Positions 32,747 to 41,137 of a DNA stretch of 64,000 nt are shown piece by piece. Every line of letters begins with the position of its first letter. The first letter of the stretch is position 1. The notes beneath the pieces were generated by a model. It made no database searches. It saw nothing but the letters and a program-made list of their open reading frames with translations, and had not been told where the DNA came from. The stretch lies in assembly GCA_965215345.1 (NCBI GenBank), contig CBDCDL010000002.1, positions 1,054,001 through 1,118,000 of the forward strand. The letters are read 5' to 3'. Source of the DNA: CATQHW01 sp965215345. Lineage in GTDB: Bacteria > Spirochaetota > Spirochaetia > SZUA-6 > Bin103. The translations under genes were made by a program, and so were the position numbers.

Positions 32747-33181
32747 CTACTCCACCAGGACGACCGTCCCTTCCAGGCGGGTGCCGGTCAGCGACCGCAG
32801 CAGCCGGCCGTCGAAGGTCACGAGGTGTCCGTCCCGATGCCCCGCCAGCGCCACAAGATGGAAGTCGGTCACTTGCCGGTGGCCCTGCAACCGGTCCTCG
32901 ACGTCGGCGTCCAGGGAGAGACGGAGCGACTGATCGTCCGGCCAGAAGCTATGACCCCCTGATTCGCAGAACCGGGCCAGCCGCTCCAGCACGTCTCGGG
33001 GAGTTGCCGACACCGTGGGGTAAGCAGGGCTGGACAGGATGCGGATGCACCCGTTCTCGGTAATCGAACACGTCGCCCAGTCGGTGCCGAACGTCGCGAA
33101 CCATCGGTGCGCGGCATCGTGATTGACGTGCCGCGCGTCGAACATCGCCACCAGGTAGTTGACGTCGAACAGATAGCTCAC
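32747..33181 (-). CDS. PIN-domain toxin (VapC-type)
   Basis: A 144-residue PIN ribonuclease starting at GTG 33181. Acidic site residues are in YLFDVNYLVAMFD (Asp), CSITENGCIRIL (Glu), and QVTDFHLVALAG (Asp), followed by LVTFDGRLL. It belongs to the TA-associated VapC group that has a short insertion in the middle. The start overlaps the stop of the RHH antitoxin gene (GTGA), the usual coupling. Convergent with nrdB. Confidence 0.82.
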   Translation of the reverse strand: MSYLFDVNYLVAMFDARHVNHDAAHRWFATFGTDWATCSITENGCIRILSSPAYPTVSATPRDVLERLARFCESGGHSFWPDDQSLRLSLDADVEDRLQGHRQVTDFHLVALAGHRDGHLVTFDGRLLRSLTGTRLEGTVVLVE

Positions 33182-33399
33182 GGTTCCTGATCGCGCAGCC
33201 GGTTGACCAGGTGCAGGTCCGGGGCGGGTCCGTCCTGTACCGGAAAGATCGGCACTCCGTTCCTCACGGCCGGCCCGCTTTCCGGCTGCAGCGCTTTCAG
33301 GATCAACTCGGAAGCGACCTCGCCCAACGTCTTCCGGCGTTGCTGCGCGAGCTGTCGGACCTTCGCCATCGCCTCCGCGGACAGGTTCAAGGTCGTCCG
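33178..33399 (-). CDS. Ribbon-helix-helix antitoxin for the PIN toxin
   Basis: A 73-residue protein; I choose ATG 33399 (MRTTLNLSAEAMAKVRQLA) because the following residues are the ribbon-helix-helix core (KTLGEVASELILKAL), while the 14 extra residues from 33441 do not look conserved. The C-terminal tail (VQDGPAPDLHLVNRLRDQ) would bind the toxin. It is located directly before the VapC gene with a 4-base overlap. Confidence 0.75.
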   Translation of the reverse strand, partial: RTTLNLSAEAMAKVRQLAQQRRKTLGEVASELILKALQPESGPAVRNGVPIFPVQDGPAPDLHLVNRLRDQEP

Positions 33400-33569
33400 C
33401 ATGGATTCACCATACGAACCAAGATGCTTGATGACAAGCATCGGTCATCATCCAAGATGCTTCAGACGCGAGCGCTTCCGCGACAGACTGTCCGCGCCGG
33501 ACTGGCGTCGTCCGAGGGCGCCACTTCGACGCCGAAGTGGAGATGGCCTGACGCCGGCCATCGGACGCG

Positions 33570-34463
33570 TCACTCCATGTTCTGATTGCCCGCGGGCCGC
33601 TTTCGCGAGAGCGCCAGGCCGGCGACGATCATGACCAGGGCGACCGGCGCGCTCGCGTGGACGCGCTCGCCGAGCACCGCGGCGATCAGGATCAGCGACA
33701 GGAACGGCGACAGGAAGATGAGCTGGCCCAGGCGGCCGGCCACCGCGGTCAGGGCGAGCGCGCGCTGCCAGAGCAGGAAGGCGACGCCCATCTCCACCAG
33801 TCCCACCCAGGCGCCGTAGGCCAGGTTCGCCGGGGTGATCGCCGGCAGGCCGGCCGTGGCCGCGCAGATCGCCCCGATCGCCACCGTGGCCGTCGCGAAG
33901 CCGTTCAGCATGAGCGGCACCGCGTGCGCGCCGACCCGCACGGTCAGCAGCCAGTACCCGGCCCACAGGACGGTGCTGCCCAGCGCCAGCGCGACGCCGA
34001 CGGTGTCGAAACGGCCCAGCCCGGCGGATCCGCCGCGGGTCAGGAGCACCGCGACGCCGGCGTAGCTGACCGCGACGCCGATCCAGCCGCGCAGCGACAG
34101 GCGCTGCCCCAGCACCGGGATGGCCAGCAGCGCCAGGGTCACCGCCCAGAGGTAGTTGAGCGGCTGCGCGATCTGCGCCGGCAGGCGGTCGTACGCCTCG
34201 AACAGCACCAGGTAGTAGCCGAGCGGGTTGAGCAGTCCCAAGGCCGCCGCGCGCACGTGCTGCCGGCGGCTCATCGGCGCGGTGACGAACGGCCGCGCCA
34301 CGGCGAAGAACGCCAGCGCCACCACGCAGCCCAGGAACAGGAGCTGCACCGGCTGCAGCTCCCGCAGCCCCAGCTTGAAGCCGGTCGCGACCGTCGACCA
34401 GAGCGCGACGCTGATCAGGGCGTAGAGCAGCGCGCGCCGCTCCCGACCGCCTGCCGCTACCAG
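33570..34463 (-). CDS. EamA/RhaT-type drug-metabolite transporter (probable CTG start)
   Basis: A ten-helix permease of about 297 residues with two EamA halves. The first helix, LLYALISVALWSTVATGFKL, lies upstream of the first ATG/GTG (34349), so starting there would remove it. Between the CHAD stop (34467-34469) and this helix the only plausible start is CTG 34461-34463, with GAGGGTG just before it. The gene is in the same frame as the CHAD gene, 3 bases past its stop. Conserved parts are LNPLGYYLVLFEAYDRLPAQ, the ALNYLWAVTLALL-like helix, and GLVEMGVAFLLWQRAL. Substrates of the family are small metabolites; unknown here. Confidence 0.75.
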   Translation of the reverse strand: MVAAGGRERRALLYALISVALWSTVATGFKLGLRELQPVQLLFLGCVVALAFFAVARPFVTAPMSRRQHVRAAALGLLNPLGYYLVLFEAYDRLPAQIAQPLNYLWAVTLALLAIPVLGQRLSLRGWIGVAVSYAGVAVLLTRGGSAGLGRFDTVGVALALGSTVLWAGYWLLTVRVGAHAVPLMLNGFATATVAIGAICAATAGLPAITPANLAYGAWVGLVEMGVAFLLWQRALALTAVAGRLGQLIFLSPFLSLILIAAVLGERVHASAPVALVMIVAGLALSRKRPAGNQNME

Positions 34464-34466
34464 GTG

Positions 34467-35468
34467 TCACCCTCTGCCGGCATGATCGCCTCCCGCTCCC
34501 TCGCCGAGGGCCGCGCCGTCGCGTCCGAGCGCCGCGCAGGCGTCCCGCGCGGCGGCGAGGTGGTCGCGGCGCAGCACGACCAGCAGCTCCTGCCTGCGCC
34601 CTGCGAGCAGCCGCATGATGCGCAGCAGCCCCAGGCGCTCGTCACGGCGCCGCTCGCGCGCCAGCTCTTCCTCCGTCCCGGAGAGCGCCAGCCGCCGCAG
34701 CTTCGCGGTCTGCTCGGCGGAGACCCGCGCCAGCGCCCGGTCGACGGCCGCCGCCAGGACGCGCGCGTCGTTGAGCTCGCCCAGCACGTCCTGCAGGCGT
34801 TTGAGCACGTCGGCTGTCGTGGCTCCGTCGGTGATGCCGTCGACCGCAGGCTCCAACACGTAGCGCAGGCGCTTCACGGCGAGCCGCGCGTCGTGGAGCT
34901 CGTCGCCGTGCGCGGCCTCCGATATCGCCGCCAGGCGGGCGCCGGTGTCGGCCGCATACTGCTGCAGCCGCTCCCCGAACGCCCGGCCGTACGTCAGCGG
35001 CACCGGTGCCGCCTGCTCCAGCCGCGCGCGCAGCTCCGCGTCCAGCCGCTCGAAGCGGCTGCGCACCGCGGCAGCGGCGGCGGCGTGGCCGGCGTGCCGC
35101 CGCCAGCGCAGCCGCTCCACCAGGTAGTTGAGGCCGGCCCGCTCGCTGCGCCGCAGCGCCGGCCGGGTGCTCTCCAACCAGACGATCTGCACCTCCGCGT
35201 CGCGGCTCCGGTTGGTCTGCCGCATCAGCCGGCGCAACTCTGCCCGCACCCGCTTGCCGGCCGCCTTGCCCAGCCACGGCCGGTAGGCGCGGAGCACGCC
35301 GCGGCACCGCCTGAGCGCGACGCGGAAGTCGTGCAGGGCTTCCGGCTTGCCGGGGCGTCCCACCTGCCGGACCGCCCGGTCGGCCTGCGACAGGCAGCGG
35401 TCGACCAGCGCCGACACCGTCTCCACCACCGGCCGCTCCAGCAAACCGTCCGCGCGTGAACCGCCCAT
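34467..35468 (-). CDS. CHAD domain protein
   Basis: A 333-residue helical protein with conserved His/Arg: LHDFRVALRRCRGVLRAYRP in the first repeat and ELHDARLAVKRLRYVLEPA in the second, the two halves of a CHAD domain. CHAD domains bind inorganic polyphosphate and may direct proteins to polyphosphate granules. The next genes are ppx, a ROK kinase and ppk, which supports this role. No CYTH (phosphatase) domain is fused, so this is the stand-alone form. The EamA gene follows in the same frame with 3 bases between. Confidence 0.82.
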   Translation of the reverse strand: MGGSRADGLLERPVVETVSALVDRCLSQADRAVRQVGRPGKPEALHDFRVALRRCRGVLRAYRPWLGKAAGKRVRAELRRLMRQTNRSRDAEVQIVWLESTRPALRRSERAGLNYLVERLRWRRHAGHAAAAAAVRSRFERLDAELRARLEQAAPVPLTYGRAFGERLQQYAADTGARLAAISEAAHGDELHDARLAVKRLRYVLEPAVDGITDGATTADVLKRLQDVLGELNDARVLAAAVDRALARVSAEQTAKLRRLALSGTEEELARERRRDERLGLLRIMRLLAGRRQELLVVLRRDHLAAARDACAALGRDGAALGEGAGGDHAGRG

Positions 35469-35539
35469 CGAAGCCTCGTACTATACCGACGCTGCATGGA
35501 AACGACACAGCCGCCCCTCGATTCCGCTTCGGCCGGCCT

Positions 35540-37111
35540 TCAGGAGAGCTCGACGCGCAGCCCGAAGACCTGATCCATCAGCTCGCCCTTGCGCGCCAGC
35601 GCCATCCGCTCCAAGGACAGGTCGCCCTGATACCCGCACTTCAGGCGCAGCACGTCCCCGGCGCGCTCGGCATCGAAGCGGTCGATGCGGCCCAGGTGGC
35701 TGACGTCCAGCGCGTCGGCGACGCGCAGGATCGCCGCCAGCTTGTTGACCACCAGCCGTTGCCGGCGTGAGAGGGCGGCGTACATGGGGTGAGACATCGC
35801 AGGCAGCGCCCGGCGGTGGTAGCGCACCACGTTGGCGACCACCGCCGTGTCCCGCTCGTCGATGCCGAACACCTCGGAGTTGGCGACAATGTAGGCACCG
35901 TGCTTGTGGTGGCCGGACTCCTTGATCAGCTTGCCGACCTCGTGCAGCAACGCGGCCACGTTCAGCAGCAGCCGCTCGCGGTGGCCGAGCCCGTGATCGG
36001 CGGCCAGCAGGTCGAACAGGAACAGCGCCAGCTTGGTGACGTGGCGGACGTGCGGGTCCTCGGCGTGGTACTTGCGCGCCACGCTCAGCGCCGACGCGGT
36101 GGTCTGCCGCTCGAACTCCCGGCGCGACTCCTCGTCGTCGAGCACGGCGCTCAACAGCACGCCCTCGCGGATGCTCAACTCCGGGACGATCACCTGCTGG
36201 GCGGCCGTCGACTCCAGGAACAGGTCGTAGACGATCAGGTCCGGCAGGATGCCCTCGGCGTCCTCGTACGGGATCGAGAGCTCGTGGACGAGCTCCTCGA
36301 CCCGCAGCGCCTGCAGGCCGCGGATCAGCTCCTGCAACGCCGGGCGCTCGATCAGCGAGCAGTGCTCGGCGATCCGCCGGCCGGCGCGTGAGGCGGCCAG
36401 CCGGATCACGCCGCCGCCGGCCACGAACCGGCGGATGTGCTTGAGGGGCTGCTCGTGGCTGAGCACCTCGCGCGTGGGGGCCACGGTCTCCGACAGGACG
36501 CGGCGAAGCCGTTCCGGATTGCCGTGCATGGGCCGCAGCATGTCCTCCATGCGGGCGCTGCCCAGCTTCAGCGAGTGGACGAACGCCATCCGCCCGCGGC
36601 GCAGCAGCATGAACTCCGTGCTGCCCGTGCCGATCTGCATGATCAGGGAGTTCGAGCGCGCGAACCCCGGGATCGCCGCCTTGATGGCGTGCACGGCGCC
36701 CAGGTAGGTCAGCCGGTTCTCCTCCACGCCGTCGATCACGCGCACCTCCAGTCCGGTGCGGAGCGCCACCCGGTCGACGAAGGTGTCGCGGTTCTCGGCC
36801 TCGCGCAGGGCGCTGGTGGCGATCACGGTGGTCTCGCCCGGGCCGATCCCCCAGCCGCGCAGCAACTCCTGGAAGGACGCCAGCGCGTCCAGTGACGCGC
36901 CGATGGTGGTGCGGCTGGCCGTGCCGGAGCCGAACACGTCGTGGCCGAGCGGCACCGGCCGGTCCGCGTGGTCCAGGATGCGGATGGCACCGGTCGGCTC
37001 GACCTCGCCGACCACCATGCGGATGGCGCTGGAGCCGATGTCGATCACCGCCCGCGCGGCGAGGCCGGAGCGCCCATCCCGCCGCACGGGCGCTCCGGCC
37101 TCGCCGCTCAC
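35540..37111 (-). CDS. ppx: Ppx/GppA exopolyphosphatase with C-terminal HD domain
   Basis: A 523-residue protein that starts at GTG 37111, overlapping the ROK stop (GTGA). The N-terminal actin-like phosphatase domain has AVIDIGSSAIRMVVGEV, VIATSALREAENRDTFV, and LIMQIGTGSTEFMLLRRG, with FVAGGGVIRLAA. A C-terminal HD domain follows from about residue 320, with LLNVAALLHEVGKLIKES and HHKHGAYIV. Exopolyphosphatases of this length release phosphate from the end of polyphosphate; related GppA proteins hydrolyse pppGpp. The setting beside ppk and the pst operon makes polyphosphate the better guess. The HD metal pair is LLHEVG, a Glu for the usual Asp. Confidence 0.85.
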   Translation of the reverse strand: MSGEAGAPVRRDGRSGLAARAVIDIGSSAIRMVVGEVEPTGAIRILDHADRPVPLGHDVFGSGTASRTTIGASLDALASFQELLRGWGIGPGETTVIATSALREAENRDTFVDRVALRTGLEVRVIDGVEENRLTYLGAVHAIKAAIPGFARSNSLIMQIGTGSTEFMLLRRGRMAFVHSLKLGSARMEDMLRPMHGNPERLRRVLSETVAPTREVLSHEQPLKHIRRFVAGGGVIRLAASRAGRRIAEHCSLIERPALQELIRGLQALRVEELVHELSIPYEDAEGILPDLIVYDLFLESTAAQQVIVPELSIREGVLLSAVLDDEESRREFERQTTASALSVARKYHAEDPHVRHVTKLALFLFDLLAADHGLGHRERLLLNVAALLHEVGKLIKESGHHKHGAYIVANSEVFGIDERDTAVVANVVRYHRRALPAMSHPMYAALSRRQRLVVNKLAAILRVADALDVSHLGRIDRFDAERAGDVLRLKCGYQGDLSLERMALARKGELMDQVFGLRVELS

Positions 37112-38076
37112 GCCAGCGACTCCTGCGCCAGCGCCGCGGCGCCGCGCACGACCGCCTCGTCGCCGAGGGTCGCCGTGACGACCTCGACCCCCTCGCCCAG
37201 GGACGGCAGCGCGTGCCGGCGCATCGAATCGGCCGTGCGCTCGAGCAGCCAGTCGCCGAGCTTCTCCACCAGGCCGCCGCCCAGCACCACCATCTCCGGG
37301 TTGAGCAGGTTGACGCAGTTGGCGATGCCGATGCCCAGACGCTCTGCCGCCCGCTCCAGCAGCTCGACGCCCGGCTGCTCGCCGGCGGCCAGCACGCGCG
37401 CGATCATCTTGCTGCGCACCGACCGCACGTCCGTTCCCGCCTTTGCGGTCACGGTCGGCGCCTTGCCGATCGCGGCCTGGGCGATCAGGTCGCGCGCGAT
37501 GGCACTGCGGCTGGCCAGCGCCTCCAGGCACCCGTATTGCCCGCAGCCGCACAGCGGTCCGTGGAGCTGCACGATCATGTGGCCGATCTCCCCGGCGTTG
37601 CCGTTGGCGCCGCGGTACAGGCGGCCGTCCAGCACCAGCCCGCCGCCGATCCCGGTCCCGGGGAACACCCCGACCACGTGCCGGCGGCCGCGCGCCGCGC
37701 CGAAGCGGTGCTCGCCGTAGGTGCCGGCGCTGACGTCGTTCTCGACGACCACCGGAACGCCGAATGCATCCTGCAGGCAGTCGCGGATGGGGAAGTCGGC
37801 GACGCCCAGGTTCGGAGAGCCGGTCAGGGTGCCGCGCCGCGCGTCCATCGGTCCCGGCGCGCCGATGCCGATCGCGGACACGGCCGACCGCTTGACCTTG
37901 GCGTCCTGCAATGCCGCCAGCACCGTGCCGACCAAGCCCATCGCCAAGCCGCGCGCGCCGGCGGCAGGGTCGGTCGTGCGCTTGTCCGATCCCAGCGCCT
38001 TCGCACCGCGGTACACGGTCGCGAGCATCTTCGAGCCACCGAGGTCGATGGCGACCACCAGCGCATCCATGGGCAC
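37108..38076 (-). CDS. ROK family sugar kinase (glucokinase-like)
   Basis: A 322-residue ROK kinase starting at ATG 38076 or 38070. The phosphate-binding loop is VVAIDLGGSKMLATV. GIGAPGPMDARRGTL and VVVENDVSAGTYGEHRFG (catalytic Asp) are present, and GHMIVQLHGPLCGCGQYGCL carries the zinc-binding His/Cys set that most ROK kinases have. The likely reaction is phosphorylation of glucose or a related sugar by ATP. It sits between ppx and ppk. The Actinobacterial polyphosphate glucokinases are ROK proteins too, but they generally lack this cysteine motif, which argues against that reading. Confidence 0.82.
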   Translation of the reverse strand: MPMDALVVAIDLGGSKMLATVYRGAKALGSDKRTTDPAAGARGLAMGLVGTVLAALQDAKVKRSAVSAIGIGAPGPMDARRGTLTGSPNLGVADFPIRDCLQDAFGVPVVVENDVSAGTYGEHRFGAARGRRHVVGVFPGTGIGGGLVLDGRLYRGANGNAGEIGHMIVQLHGPLCGCGQYGCLEALASRSAIARDLIAQAAIGKAPTVTAKAGTDVRSVRSKMIARVLAAGEQPGVELLERAAERLGIGIANCVNLLNPEMVVLGGGLVEKLGDWLLERTADSMRRHALPSLGEGVEVVTATLGDEAVVRGAAALAQESLA

Positions 38077-38151
38077 CTCTCACGCGCGGCGTCCGGTGAG
38101 CTCGGCCGCCCGCGTTGCGATTCTCCGATGATTGGGCGCTATCATGCCAGC

Positions 38152-40377
38152 ATGAACGCTGGCGGGACTCTGGACGCCGCTCCCCCCGCGAAAGCGCGCC
38201 CTCGGTCGGCCGGCGCCCTGCCGCCGGCACGCTATCTCGACGGCGCGCTGAGCTGGCTGGCGTTCAACCGCCGCGTGCTGGACCGGGCGGAGACGGCCGC
38301 CACGCCGCTGTTGGAGCGCCTGCGCTTCCTGGGCATCGTCGGCACCAATCTGGACGAGTTCTTCATGGTGCGCGTGCCCGCGCTGCGGCGCGCCGGCGAC
38401 GCCGGCCGCCGGCTGGCTGAGGTGCGCGGCCGCGTCGAGCGCATCGTGCGCGGCCAGGTCGACTGCCTGCGCCGGCGGGTGCTGCCGCCGCTGACCGATG
38501 CCGGCGTGCGCATCCTCGAGCGCGACGCCTGCCCGCTCGGCACGCTGGAACTGCTGCGTGACCACTACCGGAGCCAGATCCACCCGGCCCTCACCCCGGT
38601 GCGCATCACGGGCAAGGAGAGCGTGCCGCTGCCGAGCCTGCGGCTGCACGTGGGCTTCCTGCTGGAGCCGGCCGACGAGCAGGCACGGTCCGCGTCCGCC
38701 GCGGCCACGGCCGGCGCCGGCCCCGTCGTCGCCGTGGTGCCGCTGCCGGGCACCCTCGACCGGCTGGTGCCGGTCCCGCAGGAGGGAGCGGGCACCGGCC
38801 GAGGGAGTGAAGCGGGATCAGCACATCGAGGCGCCGGCCGCCGAGCACCAGCCGTCACCTGCGCGCTGCTGGAGGACCTGGTCGCCGGCAACGCCGACCT
38901 GCTGTTTCCCGGCTTCCGCATCCTGGAAAGCATCCGGTTCCGCGTTACCCGCTCGGGTGACGCCGAGGTGGACGAGCTGCGCGACGACGACTTCGTCGAG
39001 GCCATGGAAGAAGTCATCTCGGCGCGGCGCGGCGGGGTGGCGGTGCGCATGGAGGTGTCGGACGCCGACTGCGAGCTGTGCCGGATCCTGGCCGCCGAGC
39101 TGGCGGTCGAGCCGGCGGACGTCTATGCCTGCGACGGGCCGATGGACCTGGCCGGCTGGTCCAGCCTGGTCGACATGCCGGGGCTCGACCGCCTGCGGTT
39201 CGAGCCGTGGGAACCGGTGCGCCCGCTCTGGCTGGACGGCGCCGAGCCGATCTGGGACGTGATCCGCACGCGCGACCGCATGCTGCACCATCCCTACGAG
39301 TCGTTCGACGCCGTCGTGCACCTGCTGGAGCAGGCCGCGGACGATCCCGACGTGCTGGCGATCAAGATGACGCTGTACCGGGTGTCGCGGGAGTCGCCGA
39401 TCGTGGCCGCGCTGGGACGGGCGGCGGAGGCGGGCAAGCAGGTGACGGTGCTGGTGGAGGTGAAGGCGCGCTTCGACGAGGAGCGCAACCTGGAGCGTGC
39501 GGCGCTCCTGGAGCGGCAGGGCGCGATCGTCGTGTACGGCATCGCCTGGCACAAGGTGCACGCGAAGGCGCTCCTGATCGTCCGCCGCGAATCCGGCCGC
39601 ATCCGCCGCTACGTCCACCTGGGGACCGGCAACTACCGCGACGACACCGCCCGCCTGTACACGGACGTCGGGCTCCTGACCGCCGACGACGAGCTGGCCA
39701 TGGAGGCCGGCCTGTTCTTCAACGCGATCACCGGCTACTCCACGGTCCCGAACCTGCACCGCCTGGCGATGGCGCCCACCGCCCTCAAGCAGCGCCTGCT
39801 GGCCATGATCGAGCGCGAGGCGGCGCGGCCGGCGAACGAAGAGCCGCTGATCATGGCCAAGCTCAACCAGCTCACCGACCGCGACGTGATCGACGCCCTG
39901 TACGCCGCCTCGCGCGCCGGCGTCACCGTCAAGCTGAACGTACGCGGCGAGTGCCTGCTGATCCCGGAGCGGCGCGGCATGAGCCGCACCATCACGGTGG
40001 TGTCGGTCATCGACCGCTATCTGGAGCACGCGCGCCTGCTCTACGTGCGCTCGGGCGGCGCAGACGAGTGCTATCTGGCGAGCGCCGACTGGATGCCGCG
40101 CAACCTCAGCCGCCGCGTGGAGCTGATGGTCCCGATCGCGGATCCGCGGCTGAAACGCCGGGTCCTGGAGATCCTGGAGTCGGCGTTCGCCGACAACACC
40201 AACGCCTACCGGTTGCGCAGCGACGGGACCTATGTCCGCGTGCGGCGGCCGTCGGCGAACGATCCCTTCTTCCGCAGCCAGGAGGCCATGCACGAGGAGG
40301 CCGAACGGCGCGCGCGCACCGAGCTTGGCGAGCCGGCCGGCAAGTTGATCGCCCGCCGGCCGCGCCCGGAGCGCTGA
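38152..40377 (+). CDS. ppk: Polyphosphate kinase 1
   Basis: A 741-residue enzyme, the normal length for Ppk1, making polyphosphate from ATP. I take ATG 38152; ATG 38128 is an in-frame alternative. The N-terminal domain has YLDGALSWLAFNRRVL and FLGIVGTNLDEFFMVRV. There is a small insertion of variable, Ala/Gly-rich sequence near residue 180. The core follows with MTLYRVSRESPIVAAL, the autophosphorylated His in IAWHKVHAKALLIVRR, YVHLGTGNYRDDTARLY, and ALYAASRAGVTVKLNVRGE with the second active His/Arg region further on. Divergent from the ROK and ppx genes and convergent with phoU, so the polyphosphate and phosphate-uptake genes are contiguous. Confidence 0.93.
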   Translation: MNAGGTLDAAPPAKARPRSAGALPPARYLDGALSWLAFNRRVLDRAETAATPLLERLRFLGIVGTNLDEFFMVRVPALRRAGDAGRRLAEVRGRVERIVRGQVDCLRRRVLPPLTDAGVRILERDACPLGTLELLRDHYRSQIHPALTPVRITGKESVPLPSLRLHVGFLLEPADEQARSASAAATAGAGPVVAVVPLPGTLDRLVPVPQEGAGTGRGSEAGSAHRGAGRRAPAVTCALLEDLVAGNADLLFPGFRILESIRFRVTRSGDAEVDELRDDDFVEAMEEVISARRGGVAVRMEVSDADCELCRILAAELAVEPADVYACDGPMDLAGWSSLVDMPGLDRLRFEPWEPVRPLWLDGAEPIWDVIRTRDRMLHHPYESFDAVVHLLEQAADDPDVLAIKMTLYRVSRESPIVAALGRAAEAGKQVTVLVEVKARFDEERNLERAALLERQGAIVVYGIAWHKVHAKALLIVRRESGRIRRYVHLGTGNYRDDTARLYTDVGLLTADDELAMEAGLFFNAITGYSTVPNLHRLAMAPTALKQRLLAMIEREAARPANEEPLIMAKLNQLTDRDVIDALYAASRAGVTVKLNVRGECLLIPERRGMSRTITVVSVIDRYLEHARLLYVRSGGADECYLASADWMPRNLSRRVELMVPIADPRLKRRVLEILESAFADNTNAYRLRSDGTYVRVRRPSANDPFFRSQEAMHEEAERRARTELGEPAGKLIARRPRPER

Positions 40378-40405
40378 CGCGGCAGCTCGGAGCCGGCGGC
40401 AGCCT

Positions 40406-41071
40406 CTACAGCTCGACGCGCTGGCCGGTCGCTACGTAGGTGGCTGCCTCGCAGATGTTGGTGGCCTGGTCGCCGACCCGCTCGAACTGCTTGGCCACGA
40501 ACAGCAGGGTCTGCGCCTGCGCGATCGTCTTCGGCGACTCCATCATGCAGGTGAGCAGCTCGCGGAACATCTGCGAGTAGGTGTTGTCGATCAGGTCGTC
40601 GCCGGCAGCCACGTCGTGCGCGGCCAGTTCGTCGCGGCTCACGAAGGCGTGCACGGAGTCGCGCACCATCTGCTTGGCCCGGTCCGCCATCAGGTTCATG
40701 GAGATCAGCGGCTTGATGTAGGTCTCCGAGGCCAGTTTCTGCGCCACCTTGGCGACGTGCACGGCCAGGTCGCCGATGCGCTCCAGCGCGATCACCACGT
40801 GCAGGGAGGTGATGATGAAACGCAGGTCGGTGGCCACCGGCTGCTCGCGGGCCACGATCTTGTTCACGTAGTCCTCGATCTCGTAGGTGGCCTGATTGAC
40901 CGCGTCTTCCCCCACGAGAACGTCTTCGGCCATCGCCTCGTTCTGGCTCAGCAGCGCCTTGGTCGCCTGGCCCACCGCCGACTCGACCGCCTGGGCCAGG
41001 TCCAGCAGGCGCTGCTCCAGCTCCTCGATCTCGCGCTCGAACTGATGGCGGAGCGGTTGCGGTTCACTCAC
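40406..41071 (-). CDS. phoU: PhoU phosphate-regulon regulator
   Basis: A 221-residue helical protein with two three-helix bundle repeats. The metal-binding Glu/Asp motifs are VIALERIGDLAVHVAK in the first repeat and FVAKQFERVGDQATNICE in the second. PhoU links the Pst transporter to the sensor kinase that controls the Pho regulon and limits phosphate uptake. It starts at GTG 41071 with GGAGG eight bases upstream and is the last gene of the pst operon. No phoR or phoB is in the window. Confidence 0.92.
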   Translation of the reverse strand: MSEPQPLRHQFEREIEELEQRLLDLAQAVESAVGQATKALLSQNEAMAEDVLVGEDAVNQATYEIEDYVNKIVAREQPVATDLRFIITSLHVVIALERIGDLAVHVAKVAQKLASETYIKPLISMNLMADRAKQMVRDSVHAFVSRDELAAHDVAAGDDLIDNTYSQMFRELLTCMMESPKTIAQAQTLLFVAKQFERVGDQATNICEAATYVATGQRVEL

Positions 41072-41083
41072 GGTTGCCTCCTG

Positions 41084-41130
41084 CGGAGTCTGTCGGATCG
41101 ACGCTCCGGAGACACGTCCGACAGACTCCG
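41084..41130 (-). promoter_or_regulatory. 14-bp inverted repeat in the phoU leader
   Basis: CGGAGTCTGTCGGA (41084-41097) is the perfect complement of 41117-41130, with a 19-base centre that itself contains CTCCGGAG. The left end lies 13 bases before the phoU start. It could stop part of the pst transcript, stabilise the upstream message, or expose the phoU ribosome site. CAGACTCCGT is shared with the nrdB leader repeat. Confidence 0.5.
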
Positions 41131-41137
41131 TCCCTGT

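Noticed and set aside
33178..33441. Longer version of the RHH antitoxin starting at 33441
   Set aside because: The extra 14 residues lie before the well-defined RHH strand and are not typical; ATG 33399 fits family length.
36892..38151. The long upstream extension of the ppk frame
   Set aside because: It is antisense to ppx and the ROK kinase gene. Ppk1 normally starts a few residues before the YLDGALSWL motif.
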